Assembly (NCBI RefSeq): GCF_000739085.1
Contig: NZ_CP009110.1
Location: forward strand, 1-64,000
Reading direction: 5' to 3'
DNA length: 64,000 nucleotides
Source of the DNA: Amycolatopsis methanolica 239
Lineage (GTDB): Bacteria; Actinomycetota; Actinomycetes; Mycobacteriales; Pseudonocardiaceae
In this document: one piece after another, positions 13,570 to 21,539 of the stretch
Layout: the number at the start of each line of letters is the position of its first letter
Numbering within the stretch: position 1 is the first letter of the stretch
The notes under the pieces: model-generated
Told to the model about the DNA's origin: nothing
Seen by the model: only the letters and a program-made list of their open reading frames with translations
Database searches by the model: none
Position numbers and translations under genes: made by a program

Positions 13570-14940
13570 TCAGGCGGCTTCTAGTGTGACCTCCACCGCA
13601 TCTGTCCCGAAGCCAGGCGTACCGAGGAACAGGTTGCTGATCTCCTGAGCTGCGGCCTGATCGAGTTCCGGGATGTCCGCGGTGTAGAGGTCCAGGGTGA
13701 ACGCGACCGTGGCGTGACCCAGCCGGGTGCTGACGATCTTGGGATGGACCCCGGCCCGCAGCGCCGTGGTGGCGTAGGTGTGCCTGAGTTCATGCAGGGT
13801 CAGGTGCGGCAGCCCCAGCCGGTCGGCGATACGGGCCAGCCACTCGGTGATCGTGTCCGGGTAGATCGGCCGCCCATCCTCCCAGCAGAACACCAGGCCG
13901 TGGTCCTGGTACGCGTCGGCCCAGGTCGCCTTCTCGGCCTGGATCATCTCCACGTGGGTGAGCAAGGCGGCCACTGTCGCCTTGTCCAGCGAGAGGCGAC
14001 GACGGCTCCGGCGCGACTTGCCAAACCCCTGTCGAACTTTGCCGTTCGTGACCACCCTCGTCGTCCTCACCGCAAGCGCCCCGTTGTCGAGGTCCAGCCC
14101 GTCCAAGCGGAGGCCGGCGACTTCCGAGCGGCGCATTCCGGTCGTAGCCAGCAGCAGCCACATCGCGTAGAGGCGGTCCGACTGGACGGCCGTGAGGAAC
14201 CGTCGTAGCTCCGTCGGGGTCCAGGTCCGGTGGCCTCGATTCTCCGGGGACGGAGCCTTGACAGCCGCTACGGGATTCGTGGGTACGTACTTCCAGGTCA
14301 CCGCATCGGCGAAGGCTGACCTGAGCATGATGTGGACCGAACGCACCGTCTTCTTGCTCAGGCCGTTCGTTTCGCCGGTCGGCGTGCGTCCGGCGCGGAA
14401 CCTCCGCATCGCCTTGTAGGCCGCGTCGTGCGTCACTCCGACCTCCCGGGCTAGCTCCCGCGCGCTGATCTCATCACCGCGGCCAGTCACCTCCTGCCAG
14501 ATTCTGAACATCTCTCCGTTCGTGTCGCGCTTCCTCCGGCCGCTGTTGAGCAGGTGCTCGTAGAGGGAGGTCACGGTGACTGCGTCGATGTCCTGGAGGC
14601 GCTTCTTACCGATCACCGGGATGACGTACGCGCGAGCCAAGGTCTCATAGTTGTTCGCCGTCGTCGGTGACCCGATGCTGTTGCGCATCCTCGGGAACCA
14701 CTCCTCGAAGAACTGGGCGACTGTCCGTTTCGACGGCTTGGTGAGCTGGCCCTCCCGCAGTTTGGCCTGCGCCTCGGCCATCTTTTCCCACGCCTCGTCC
14801 TCGGACTCGAAGCCGCTTTTCCGGATCCGGTTCCGTTCACCGGTCAGCGGGTCCGCCGGACCGTCGAACGCGAACGCCCACTTGTTGCCGCGTCGAGTGA
14901 CCGAACCGGGGATACCGCGGCGCTTCCTGGTACGTGGCAT
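13570..14940 (-). CDS. int: Tyrosine-recombinase integrase
   Basis: Site-specific recombinase that integrates and, with Xis, excises the element at tRNA-Ile. The 456-residue protein has a basic N-terminal arm-binding region, a SAM-like core-binding domain (from about residue 60), an unusual insert near 150-195 (WQEVTGRGDEISARELAREV), and the catalytic domain: TTGMRRSEVAGL with the first Arg (about 265-276), HELRHTYATT (about 380-389) and the region VAFTLDLYTADI with the nucleophilic Tyr (about 413-424). Its ATG overlaps the xis stop (TGATG), so int and xis are translationally coupled. It reads toward the tRNA, next to attL. Confidence 0.96.
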   Translation of the reverse strand: MPRTRKRRGIPGSVTRRGNKWAFAFDGPADPLTGERNRIRKSGFESEDEAWEKMAEAQAKLREGQLTKPSKRTVAQFFEEWFPRMRNSIGSPTTANNYETLARAYVIPVIGKKRLQDIDAVTVTSLYEHLLNSGRRKRDTNGEMFRIWQEVTGRGDEISARELAREVGVTHDAAYKAMRRFRAGRTPTGETNGLSKKTVRSVHIMLRSAFADAVTWKYVPTNPVAAVKAPSPENRGHRTWTPTELRRFLTAVQSDRLYAMWLLLATTGMRRSEVAGLRLDGLDLDNGALAVRTTRVVTNGKVRQGFGKSRRSRRRLSLDKATVAALLTHVEMIQAEKATWADAYQDHGLVFCWEDGRPIYPDTITEWLARIADRLGLPHLTLHELRHTYATTALRAGVHPKIVSTRLGHATVAFTLDLYTADIPELDQAAAQEISNLFLGTPGFGTDAVEVTLEAA

Positions 14941-15179
14941 CAGGCGGCCTCCTCACCAATCGTGGGCAGCTCGGACTCGTCGACTTCAAGTAGCGCGGCG
15001 AGGCCAGAGCGCAGGACGAAGACCCGGCGGCCGAAGCGACGCACAGGCAGCTCACCGGCAGCGGCGTACCGGTATGCGGACGCACGGCTGAGCCCGAGGA
15101 GCTGGGCGGCGGTCGGCAGCGGGATCAATGGCGGAAGGGACTGACCAGCCGTCGTGGTTACCGATCCTGCGGTGTCCAT
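14940..15179 (-). CDS. xis: Excisionase / helix-turn-helix DNA-binding protein
   Basis: Small MerR-like helix-turn-helix protein that directs excision. The ATG at 15179 is preceded by GGGAG at 8 bases and gives 79 residues (MDTAGSVTTTAGQ...); a longer frame opening at 15224 lacks a good ribosome site. The winged-helix core reads LPTAAQLLGLSRASAYRYAA, then GELPVRRFGRRVFVLRSGLA. It overlaps int by one base and follows the rep gene by 55 bases, giving the order rep-xis-int common in AICEs. Confidence 0.88.
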   Translation of the reverse strand: MDTAGSVTTTAGQSLPPLIPLPTAAQLLGLSRASAYRYAAAGELPVRRFGRRVFVLRSGLAALLEVDESELPTIGEEAA

Positions 15180-15234
15180 GTGGTGTGCTCCCATGAGTCG
15201 AACTGGGTGTGGTCGAGGGGGCATGTAGGGGTGG

Positions 15235-16485
15235 TCAGGCGTTGTTGCCGACGACTTTGAGGGGGGTTGCCGTCCCAGCCGTACCAGCCTCGTTTTTGCT
15301 GGTCAGGGGCGGTACGGCTTTTTTGCTGGTACGGCTTGAGCCGTACCACTCGTCAAGCCGTACCGGGTCTGAGCTGGGGTTATGAGGCTGGTACGGCTGG
15401 GACGGCTCACCCCCTCCGGACGTGTCGAGATCGGGTGCGTAGCGGCTCCAGGCGTCGGCGAAGTCGGCGCGCTGGTAGCCCTTGGCCTGCCCGCTGCCGG
15501 GGAAGCGGATGGTGGCCGAGCGGATGCCGTACTCCTTGAGCAGCGACCCGAGTTTCATGGCGGTGAGCCCGGTCGGACCGAACTCCCGCCACGGGGACTC
15601 CTCCAGCCCGCGCAGGCGGTGCAGCAGCTCGGCGGTGGGCAGGGCGAGGTCGTCGGCGAAGGCGGTGCGGCAGTCGATGAGCAGCCGCAGCCGGTCGGAG
15701 ATTTCCCCGGTCTCGTTGTGCTCCCGGGTCATCTCCACGGCGGCGGTGCGGGCACGTTCGGGCCAGTCGCCCCCGGCGTGGTCGGCGACGGCCACCAGCG
15801 GCTCCCACGTGTCGGCGGCCCGGTCCTCAACGGGCATGGCCGGTTCGGCGCGCTCGAGGACGGCCATGTCGCCGCGCAGCCACTCGGTGAGCCGCTGCGC
15901 GAGCGCCCGGAGCGGTTCCCGGTCGCGGCGAGCGCGGTAGGGGAAGGTCTTCTCCCCGGAGGCGCGGCGGCGCATGTGCACGACCACGGCGCGGTCCTCG
16001 ATGGTGTCGGGCATCGCCCCGATCCCGGCGAGCGCGGCCATCGCGAACGTGGGGATGGTCACGACCTTGGAGGTGGCGGCGTCGTAGCGCAGCGCTGGCC
16101 GGCCGCGCTGGTGTCCGGCGTTGAGCAGCCCCCGCAGGTCCTCGTTGTCCCCGGCCTTGGGGCCGAAGATGGTGTCGGCCTCGTCCACCAGCAGCACCGG
16201 CGGGTCCGGGGTGATCGAGCGGTACACCGCGGCCGGGCTGGCGTTGACCGTGATCAGCGGGTCGTGGCAGGTGGCCTCCACGATGTCGAGCAGCCGCGAC
16301 TTGCCGCACCGCCGCTCCGGTGCCCGGATCACCAGCCGCGGGGCGTGTGCCCAGGCGGGTTGGACGTGGGTGGCGGCGATCCAGAGGACGACAGCGTCGG
16401 TGGCCTGTTCGGAGGGCATGACCACGTAGCGGGTCAGGGCGTCGTGGAGCTGGGCGAGCAGTGTCGCTCCGGGGTTGGCGGTCAT
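15235..16485 (-). CDS. DUF3631-type P-loop protein, putative element replication protein (RepAM position)
   Basis: The 416-residue protein starts at ATG 16485 (MTANPGATLLAQLHDAL). The ATPase core has Walker A-like ERRCGKSRLLD (about residues 71-81), Walker B PVLLVDEADTIF (about 110-121) and arginine-rich motifs after AIEDRAVVVHMRRR-like sequence, typical of DUF3631 helicase-like proteins on actinobacterial mobile elements. The last ~60 residues are low-complexity, and their DNA carries the symmetric repeat array. The position directly before xis-int matches the replication gene of AICEs such as pMEA300 (RepAM). The start overlaps the upstream stop by one base (TGATG). The role in replication is inferred from fold and context. 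Confidence 0.72.
   Translation of the reverse strand: MTANPGATLLAQLHDALTRYVVMPSEQATDAVVLWIAATHVQPAWAHAPRLVIRAPERRCGKSRLLDIVEATCHDPLITVNASPAAVYRSITPDPPVLLVDEADTIFGPKAGDNEDLRGLLNAGHQRGRPALRYDAATSKVVTIPTFAMAALAGIGAMPDTIEDRAVVVHMRRRASGEKTFPYRARRDREPLRALAQRLTEWLRGDMAVLERAEPAMPVEDRAADTWEPLVAVADHAGGDWPERARTAAVEMTREHNETGEISDRLRLLIDCRTAFADDLALPTAELLHRLRGLEESPWREFGPTGLTAMKLGSLLKEYGIRSATIRFPGSGQAKGYQRADFADAWSRYAPDLDTSGGGEPSQPYQPHNPSSDPVRLDEWYGSSRTSKKAVPPLTSKNEAGTAGTATPLKVVGNNA
15272..15403. repeat. Mirror-symmetric array of six GGTACGGCT motifs (candidate replication origin)
   Basis: Six copies of the 9-mer GGTACGGCT or its complement AGCCGTACC start at 15277(-), 15311(+), 15328(+), 15339(-), 15356(-) and 15390(+). 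Start-to-start spacings are 34, 17, 11, 17 and 34, exactly symmetric about 15337.5, and each pair is inverted. The outer arms are perfect 20-bp inverted repeats (15272-15291 and 15384-15403); the inner pair forms GGTACGGCT-TG-AGCCGTACC. The array lies in the coding 3' end of the rep gene, where the protein is low-complexity. An initiator-binding site or plasmid-type origin is the natural reading; no experimental support is visible here. Confidence 0.8.
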
Positions 16486-16997
16486 CAGGCGGCCACCTCC
16501 AGGTGGGTCGGGGCCGTCGTGGCGGCCTGGTAGCGGGTCCACAGTTCGTCGATGGCTGCGGTGTCGTCGGCCAGCTCCCGCAGCACGGCAGTGGGCGAGC
16601 TGGACGCGGCCTGCTCGATGCGGCGGGCGTGGGCGAGCAGCGCGCGCCGCCACGCGGCCTCCAGCAGCACGGCCTTGAGGTGGTGAGCCAGCTCAGGCGG
16701 CGGGGCGTCGCGGAAGGTGTCAACGAGCCAGCCGGACAGCCACTCGCGGCGCTTCTCACCCGGTGCCTGGCCGGTGGCGAGGGCGTGGGCGTAGAGGGTG
16801 ACCGGGGCCGGGGTGTGGTCGGCGGCCACGACCTCGATGGCGAGTTGGAGGACGTGGGCGGCCATGCCGCCGGTGAAGTCGGTCGCGCGCATCCCGGCCA
16901 GCACCCGTCGCGCGGGGCGGGCGGGCATCTGCATCAGGCAGCCGAGGAACTGGCGCTCCGGGTCGGTCAGGGCGTCTGTCGCTGTGGCGGTAGGCAT
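16485..16997 (-). CDS. Stand-alone DnaB N-terminal-domain-like protein
   Basis: The ATG at 16997 (MPTATATDALTDPERQFLGCLMQMP) follows GAAAGG at a suitable distance; 170 residues. The N-terminal ~100 residues follow the pattern of the helical N-domain of replicative helicase DnaB: an ERQFLGCLM helix, then RATDFTGGMAAHVLQLAIEV and DHTPAPVTLYAHALATG. No RecA-like motor follows, only a helical Ala/Arg-rich tail (about 120-170). It is coupled to the P-loop gene downstream. Together they could be a split helicase/loader pair or a device that recruits host primase. The similarity is judged by eye. Confidence 0.6.
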   Translation of the reverse strand: MPTATATDALTDPERQFLGCLMQMPARPARRVLAGMRATDFTGGMAAHVLQLAIEVVAADHTPAPVTLYAHALATGQAPGEKRREWLSGWLVDTFRDAPPPELAHHLKAVLLEAAWRRALLAHARRIEQAASSSPTAVLRELADDTAAIDELWTRYQAATTAPTHLEVAA

Positions 16998-17083
16998 GGA
17001 CAACCTTTCGCGAGTGCGGACGGTCTTGGGGGCTGCCGGGCCGCCCGGAGGCGGTGTCGCGGACGGCCCGGCAGGGTCGGTGG

Positions 17084-17254
17084 CTACTTGCGCTTGCGGG
17101 CTGCGTGAATGGCCTCGCACTGCGGGCAGGCCGGGCTGGTGAACCAGGGCGACTTCGCGTCACCACGCGGGATCGTGAGCCCGCAGAGGGTCTTCACGTC
17201 GCCGGTCCACCAGGACTTGGTTCCGCGGTGCACCAAGGGCTTGTTGCTTCCCAT
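17084..17254 (-). CDS. 56-residue Cys-containing miniprotein
   Basis: ATG 17254 to TAG 17084. The product MGSNKPLVHRGTKSWWTGDV... has a lone Cys at 24 (KTLCGLTIPRGD), then CPQCEAIH at 43-50 and a basic tail AARKRK. C-x2-C-x3-H plus the earlier Cys could bind one zinc ion. It lies in the rep operon between the zinc-ribbon miniprotein and the DnaB-N-like gene. No known family is recognised. Confidence 0.6.
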   Translation of the reverse strand: MGSNKPLVHRGTKSWWTGDVKTLCGLTIPRGDAKSPWFTSPACPQCEAIHAARKRK

Positions 17255-17281
17255 CGAGGCGTGTCCTTTCCAGACGGTGGG

Positions 17282-17392
17282 CTACTTGTTGGCGCAGATG
17301 GAGCACATGACCTGGTCGGCCGGGAGCTGCGCGCCGCAGTCGGGGCAGGTGGCGACGAAGGCGGCGATCAGGCGGGCGAGGCGGGCAGTCAT
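17282..17392 (-). CDS. 36-residue zinc-ribbon miniprotein
   Basis: ATG 17392 (MTARLARLIAAFVATCPDCG) to TAG 17282. Two CxxC knuckles (CPDC at 16-19 and CSIC at 30-33) make a minimal zinc ribbon after a short amphipathic helix. A GGAGG-like Shine-Dalgarno precedes the ATG (reverse of CCTCC at 17398). It is the first gene of the replication group, after the 224-base non-coding gap. The function is unknown; such ribbons often bind DNA or protein. Confidence 0.6.
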   Translation of the reverse strand: MTARLARLIAAFVATCPDCGAQLPADQVMCSICANK

Positions 17393-17616
17393 CGAACCTC
17401 CGAAAGTGACTGTGAGTGACGATCGGTGGGCGTGCGGGGGTAGGGAATCGGCAGGGAGCGGGCGAGGGAATCCGGTGATGGGTAGGGAAAATTCCCCCGG
17501 CGTGCCCCTAGGCGGCTTCCCTAGGGTTGATCTGCGGTTTCAGTACTGAATGGAGTGAGGGAGCGGAGGGAGAACCCGCCCGCGAGGTGGGCTGGCAGGC
17601 GGGTTTTCCGGCCCGG
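17393..17616. other. Non-coding gap between rep and transfer modules, with repeated TAGGGAA words
   Basis: No gene is seen here. It contains TAGGGAA at 17451 and 17483, GAGGGAATCC at 17464 and the inverted TTCCCTA at 17517, plus the perfect 12-bp palindrome TTCAGTACTGAA at 17539-17550. A hairpin at 17573-17607 (AACCCGCC / GGCGGGTT, then TT) could end the transfer operon, whose last gene stops at 17617. The rest may carry the promoter of the replication group on the minus strand, or a transfer locus. Confidence 0.5.
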
Positions 17617-19830
17617 TCAGCCGTTCCCTCCCTCGCGGGCAGCGAGCGCCTGGTGGACACGCTCGGTGAACACCATGAGGACGCTGACCTTGGTGACCTT
17701 GCAGCCGTGCTCGGCGAGCTGGTCGCGCAGCCCTTCGGCCTTGAGGCTGAGGTAGGGGCGGTAGTCGGGGGCCAGCTTGCGCAGCCGGGAGCAGACGTCG
17801 GTGGCCGGCACTTTGTCCTCCCCGGGCTCCAGCACGGCGGCTACGTCGGCGAGCAGGTCACGCTGCTGCGGCTGCTCGATCGCGGCGCGGTGGACCCGGC
17901 CGCCGCGCAGCTCGACTCCGCGGGTGACGATCGCGGCCTTCTGCTGGTCGGTGAGGTTGTAGGAGCGCAGCAGGCCGGGGGTGTCCATGTACCCGACGGT
18001 GACCGAGGTGCCCACGTCGTTGAGGGCCACGATCTTGCCGCCCTTCTTCACCGCGGGCTTGAGTTCCAGCGCCGAGAGCCCGTTCTCGTACGCCTTCTCC
18101 CCGAGCACGACGTTGTTGCGGGCCTTGTCACCGATGGCGAAGCACGCCTTGTTGGTGGTGACCGCGACCAGGTCCCGCGGCAGGGACTGGTCCGAGGGGG
18201 TCGGGGTGGCGAAGTTCAGCACGATCCCGTACTTGCGGGCGGCGGAGAAGAACCGCACGACCAGGTTGACCACCTCGCGCCGGTCTTCGGGCTTGTCCTG
18301 CCGGAAGAAGCTCTGGCACTCGTCGATGACCACGATCCGGGGCCGCAGCCGGTCGTCCTTCTCCGCGGCTTCGCGGGTGACGGCGCTGATGCCGTACTCG
18401 CGCAGCAGCCGGCCCCGCTCGGCGAGGGAGTCGTGCAGGGCGTGGATGTGGTCCATGCACGCCTGGACGTTCTCGGCGGTGTCGCCCATGGAGATGATCG
18501 AGGCGACTGGGCGCAGCCATTCGTAGTCGTTGTTCTCGGCGAAGCAGAACACGTCGATGTCCACCAGCGGGTCGAGCACCGCCCCGGCCAGCTCGGTCTG
18601 GACCAGCGTGGACTTACCGGAGCCCATGATCCCGGCCTTGACGAAGTTGCGCTCGAACACCGGCGTTTCCACGGGGTTCCAGCGGGCGTCGATGCCGACC
18701 GGGAACCCGGTCCAGAAGTCGGTCTGTCCGCCGTCGAGCAGCGGGTAGTCCGGCACCGGCTTCCGCAGCGACCCCGGGTCCAGGACCAGGCACTTCATCG
18801 CCATCGGGTCGTTGTCGTCGACCTCGACCCACACCTCCTCCGGGCGTCGCCCGAGGTTGTGCGCCAGCACGGTCTTGCGGGCGTTGATGCTGGTCGCGGG
18901 CACCCCGGACGGAAGCCGAAGCACGAACTCCCAGCCGTGCCCGACCGGCAGCGGCGGCTGCACCCAGGTCGGGGTGATCGCGGTGCCCCAGCCCTCCTTG
19001 AGCTTCTTGTTCAGCGCCGGGTGGCCCAGGTTGCGCAGCGCGTTCATGATCACCGACTCGTCCACCGCCGTCTCCGGGCCGCCCGCGGCGGCCGGGGCCG
19101 AGCGCAGCCAGCCGGGCAGCTCGACATGCTTGCGGCCCTGGTAGTGCAGGTAGTAGAACCCGGCCGCGGTGCCCCCGGCCAGCAGGAACACCCCGTAGGT
19201 GACCACGAACCACACCGCGAACGCGATCGCGTCCACCACTGCGCTGATCGGGCCGATCACGTCGGCGATGTGCCCGGAGCTGACCGCCAGGATCATCCCG
19301 AGGACCAGCAGGAACCCGGCCACACCGACGATCCCGAGCGCCCCGGCCTTAATCCACTGCCCGGGCGCGGCGACCCAGTCCATCACCCGCTGGTGGCGGC
19401 GCTGCTTCTCCGCCACGTCGCGGGCCTCCCACTCCAGCAGCCGCTCGTGGTCGCCCTCCAGCTCCGCGGCGAGCATCTGCCGCTCGTAGCGGGACGCGCC
19501 GTGGGTGTCGCGCCACCGCTTGAGCACCACCCCGGCCCCGGCGATCGGGTAGCCGAACACGTGCCGCCCGGTGGCCTTCACGAGGGTCTTGGTGCGGTCG
19601 TGGAAGGCGACGGTCTTCACCGCCCGCCCGGCGGTGACCAGGTCGCGCCGGTAGCCCTTGTAGCGCTCGATCGCCTGCCCGCGCTGGGTGAACAGCCGCT
19701 GGTACTCCTCCTCGGAGATCAGCTCCCCCTCCACCACCTCGGTCTCGGCAGGGGTCGGGGTGGTGTCGGCGCGGTGGGTGGGCAGGTAGTGCACCCGCGC
19801 CAACTCCTCCTGCTCGTGCTGCTGGGTCAC
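17617..19830 (-). CDS. FtsK/SpoIIIE-type conjugative DNA translocase (TraB/TraSA-like)
   Basis: Hexameric ATPase thought to pump double-stranded element DNA between hyphae in AICE and Streptomyces plasmid transfer. It has 737 residues with a GTG start overlapping the upstream stop by 4 bases. Order: a charged N-terminal segment, two membrane segments (about 163-183 and 200-228), then the motor with Walker A AGIMGSGKST (about 399-408) and Walker B RIVVIDECQ (about 498-506). The C-terminal ~70 residues contain a winged-helix-like segment (ATDVCSRLRKLAPDYRPYLS), the position where TraB-type proteins recognise their clt repeats. Last gene of the transfer operon. Confidence 0.9.
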   Translation of the reverse strand: MTQQHEQEELARVHYLPTHRADTTPTPAETEVVEGELISEEEYQRLFTQRGQAIERYKGYRRDLVTAGRAVKTVAFHDRTKTLVKATGRHVFGYPIAGAGVVLKRWRDTHGASRYERQMLAAELEGDHERLLEWEARDVAEKQRRHQRVMDWVAAPGQWIKAGALGIVGVAGFLLVLGMILAVSSGHIADVIGPISAVVDAIAFAVWFVVTYGVFLLAGGTAAGFYYLHYQGRKHVELPGWLRSAPAAAGGPETAVDESVIMNALRNLGHPALNKKLKEGWGTAITPTWVQPPLPVGHGWEFVLRLPSGVPATSINARKTVLAHNLGRRPEEVWVEVDDNDPMAMKCLVLDPGSLRKPVPDYPLLDGGQTDFWTGFPVGIDARWNPVETPVFERNFVKAGIMGSGKSTLVQTELAGAVLDPLVDIDVFCFAENNDYEWLRPVASIISMGDTAENVQACMDHIHALHDSLAERGRLLREYGISAVTREAAEKDDRLRPRIVVIDECQSFFRQDKPEDRREVVNLVVRFFSAARKYGIVLNFATPTPSDQSLPRDLVAVTTNKACFAIGDKARNNVVLGEKAYENGLSALELKPAVKKGGKIVALNDVGTSVTVGYMDTPGLLRSYNLTDQQKAAIVTRGVELRGGRVHRAAIEQPQQRDLLADVAAVLEPGEDKVPATDVCSRLRKLAPDYRPYLSLKAEGLRDQLAEHGCKVTKVSVLMVFTERVHQALAAREGGNG

Positions 19831-20951
19831 TTGCGGCCTCCCTTGGTGTGTTCGTCGCGGAGCTGGCGGGCGCGGGCCGCCGACACGCGCAGGGTCTTGC
19901 GGATCGACTCCGCCGAGGTCGGGTTGACCGTCCCGGCCTCGATCGCGGCGGCCAGCTCGGCGCGAAGCTGCTCGATCGACCGGCCGGGCTTGCGGTCGGC
20001 TCGCTGCTGGTCGGGGGTCGACTCATGCAGGTCAGGGCCGTGGTCGAGGGTCGCCACCGCCCCGCCCTCGATCGAGTCGCCCGGGTCCTGCTCGCCCTCG
20101 ATCGACGGCTTCGAGCCAATGGCGGTGTTGGCGAGCAGGTCGGCCAGCTCGCGGTCCCAGTCGGTCGAGGCGGCCACCGGCAGGCCGGGCGCGGTCGCGG
20201 GCTCCAGTGCGCGCCAGCGGGTGAGGGTGTAGCGGCCGGGGGCGTAGAGCAGCCGGGCGGAGCCGTCCGCGTCGATCTCGGCCACCGCGCGCTTGACCGC
20301 GGCGCGGCGGATGCGGGCGACCTTGCGGGCGGCGGCCCGCTCGATCCGCGCCTCCCGCCGCTGCTGCCCGGACTTCGGGGCGGTCGCCAGCGTGAGCTGG
20401 TGGGCGACCACCCCGGCGATCGAGGCGGTGCCCATCACCACGCCGTGGTCCCACGCGGTGGTCAGACCGTGGGTGAAGTTGATCCCGAACGCCACCGCGC
20501 CGAACACCAGCACCCCGGCCACCAGACCCCACACCGAGCGATCCGGGTGGCGGCGGCGCTGGATCACCACCGCGACCGCGAACGCCCACATCCCCAGCTC
20601 GGTGATCCCGGGCAGCAGCGCACCCAGCCCGGAGGCGAACACCTCGACCCCGTAGCGGGCCATCGCCGGGGCCGCCAGCACGAACGACAGCAGCGCAATC
20701 GGGTAGATCAGCAGCTCCACCACGTGCGCGCCGAGCCAGGCGCGGAGGCCACGTACGGCGGCGGCCCATCGCTCACGGCGGGCGGCGGCTGCCTGCTGCT
20801 GGGCCTCGCGGCGGGCCTGTTCGTCCTCGCGCTTGATCTGCGCCGCGGCCTGCCGCTCGGCGATCCGCACTTGCGCGGCCGCCGCGGCGTCCTCGCGCCG
20901 GATCATCGCCTCCGTGCGCTTGTTCTCGCGCCGCTCCTCATACCAGCTCAC
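19827..20951 (-). CDS. Multi-span membrane protein with HTH-like tail (DUF2637/SpdB-like)
   Basis: 374 residues, GTG start overlapping the previous stop by 4 bases (GTGA). The first ~65 residues are a charged Ala/Arg/Glu/Gln-rich helix, probably a coiled coil. About four membrane segments lie between 75 and 195 (VELLIYPIALLSFVLAAPA, WGLVAGVLVFGAVAFGI and others). The tail ends in SAESIRKTLRVSAARARQLRDE, a helix-turn-helix-like pattern seen in DUF2637 proteins next to plasmid translocases. It is likely a spread or mating-related partner of the translocase encoded directly downstream. Confidence 0.6.
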   Translation of the reverse strand: MSWYEERRENKRTEAMIRREDAAAAAQVRIAERQAAAQIKREDEQARREAQQQAAAARRERWAAAVRGLRAWLGAHVVELLIYPIALLSFVLAAPAMARYGVEVFASGLGALLPGITELGMWAFAVAVVIQRRRHPDRSVWGLVAGVLVFGAVAFGINFTHGLTTAWDHGVVMGTASIAGVVAHQLTLATAPKSGQQRREARIERAAARKVARIRRAAVKRAVAEIDADGSARLLYAPGRYTLTRWRALEPATAPGLPVAASTDWDRELADLLANTAIGSKPSIEGEQDPGDSIEGGAVATLDHGPDLHESTPDQQRADRKPGRSIEQLRAELAAAIEAGTVNPTSAESIRKTLRVSAARARQLRDEHTKGGRK

Positions 20952-21295
20952 TGCGACACCTCCCCGTCCTTCGTGGACTTGCCACGGGCGGCCGGGCGGG
21001 TGCGCACGGCGCGCTGCTGACGACGCAGCCGCAGCTCGTTCGCCGCCCACCCCAGGGCGGTCAGCAGTGACAGGGCGTAGAAGCCGTCCCACACCGCCGC
21101 TCCGAGACCGAGCGGCACGACCACGCCGGACAGTTCGCCGAAGTGCCAGCCGATCCAGGACACGGTCTGGGTGGTGCGGGTGGGGTACTTGGCGTTGGTG
21201 TAGATCGCCAGATCGGCCGCGCGGCGCGCCTCGACCGCCTCGGTCGTGGACTGTCCAGTGTGGTCGGTGGTGGGCTTGGGCTCAGGCGTGAACAT
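20948..21295 (-). CDS. Small membrane protein of the transfer operon
   Basis: 115 residues starting MFTPEPKPTTDHTGQSTTEA. One or two hydrophobic stretches lie at about 45-85 (SGVVVPLGLGAAVWDGFYAL, SLLTALGWAANELRL), followed by a strongly basic tail (RLRRQQRAVRTRPAARGK). It is translationally coupled to its neighbours on both sides (4-base overlap downstream, 14-base overlap upstream). No family is recognised; spread proteins of actinomycete plasmids are of this type. Confidence 0.6.
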   Translation of the reverse strand: MFTPEPKPTTDHTGQSTTEAVEARRAADLAIYTNAKYPTRTTQTVSWIGWHFGELSGVVVPLGLGAAVWDGFYALSLLTALGWAANELRLRRQQRAVRTRPAARGKSTKDGEVSQ

Positions 21296-21539
21296 TGATG
21301 GCCTCCTCCCGGGTGACGGTGGGGTGGTGGAAGAACTGGTTTTTCGGACCGGCCGGGGGCTTGCTCGCGTGCCGGGCCACGAACCCGTCCAGGCGGCGCA
21401 TGGAGATCTCCAGCACCTTCGCGATCAGCACCAGCGGAATGCGGATCAGGTGCAGCAGCAGGAACACCAGCACCACGCCGGTGAACACCAGCAGCGCGAA
21501 CGTCCCGCACCGACGCAGAACCTCGAACATCGACATCAC
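21282..21539 (-). CDS. Small membrane protein of the transfer operon
   Basis: 85 residues (GTG 21539, or ATG 21536). A strong membrane helix with flanking hydrophobic residues at about 10-42 (FALLVFTGVVLVFLLLHLIR) is followed by a basic cytoplasmic tail (ISMRRLDGFVARHASKPP). The start overlaps the preceding stop and the end overlaps the next gene by 14 bases, an unusually deep overlap that implies coupled translation. The function is unknown. Confidence 0.6.
   Translation of the reverse strand: MMSMFEVLRRCGTFALLVFTGVVLVFLLLHLIRIPLVLIAKVLEISMRRLDGFVARHASKPPAGPKNQFFHHPTVTREEAINVHA

Noticed and set aside
17527-20232. A 901-codon plus-strand frame opposite the FtsK-like gene
   Set aside because: Antisense to a clear translocase gene with Walker motifs; no recognisable protein features.
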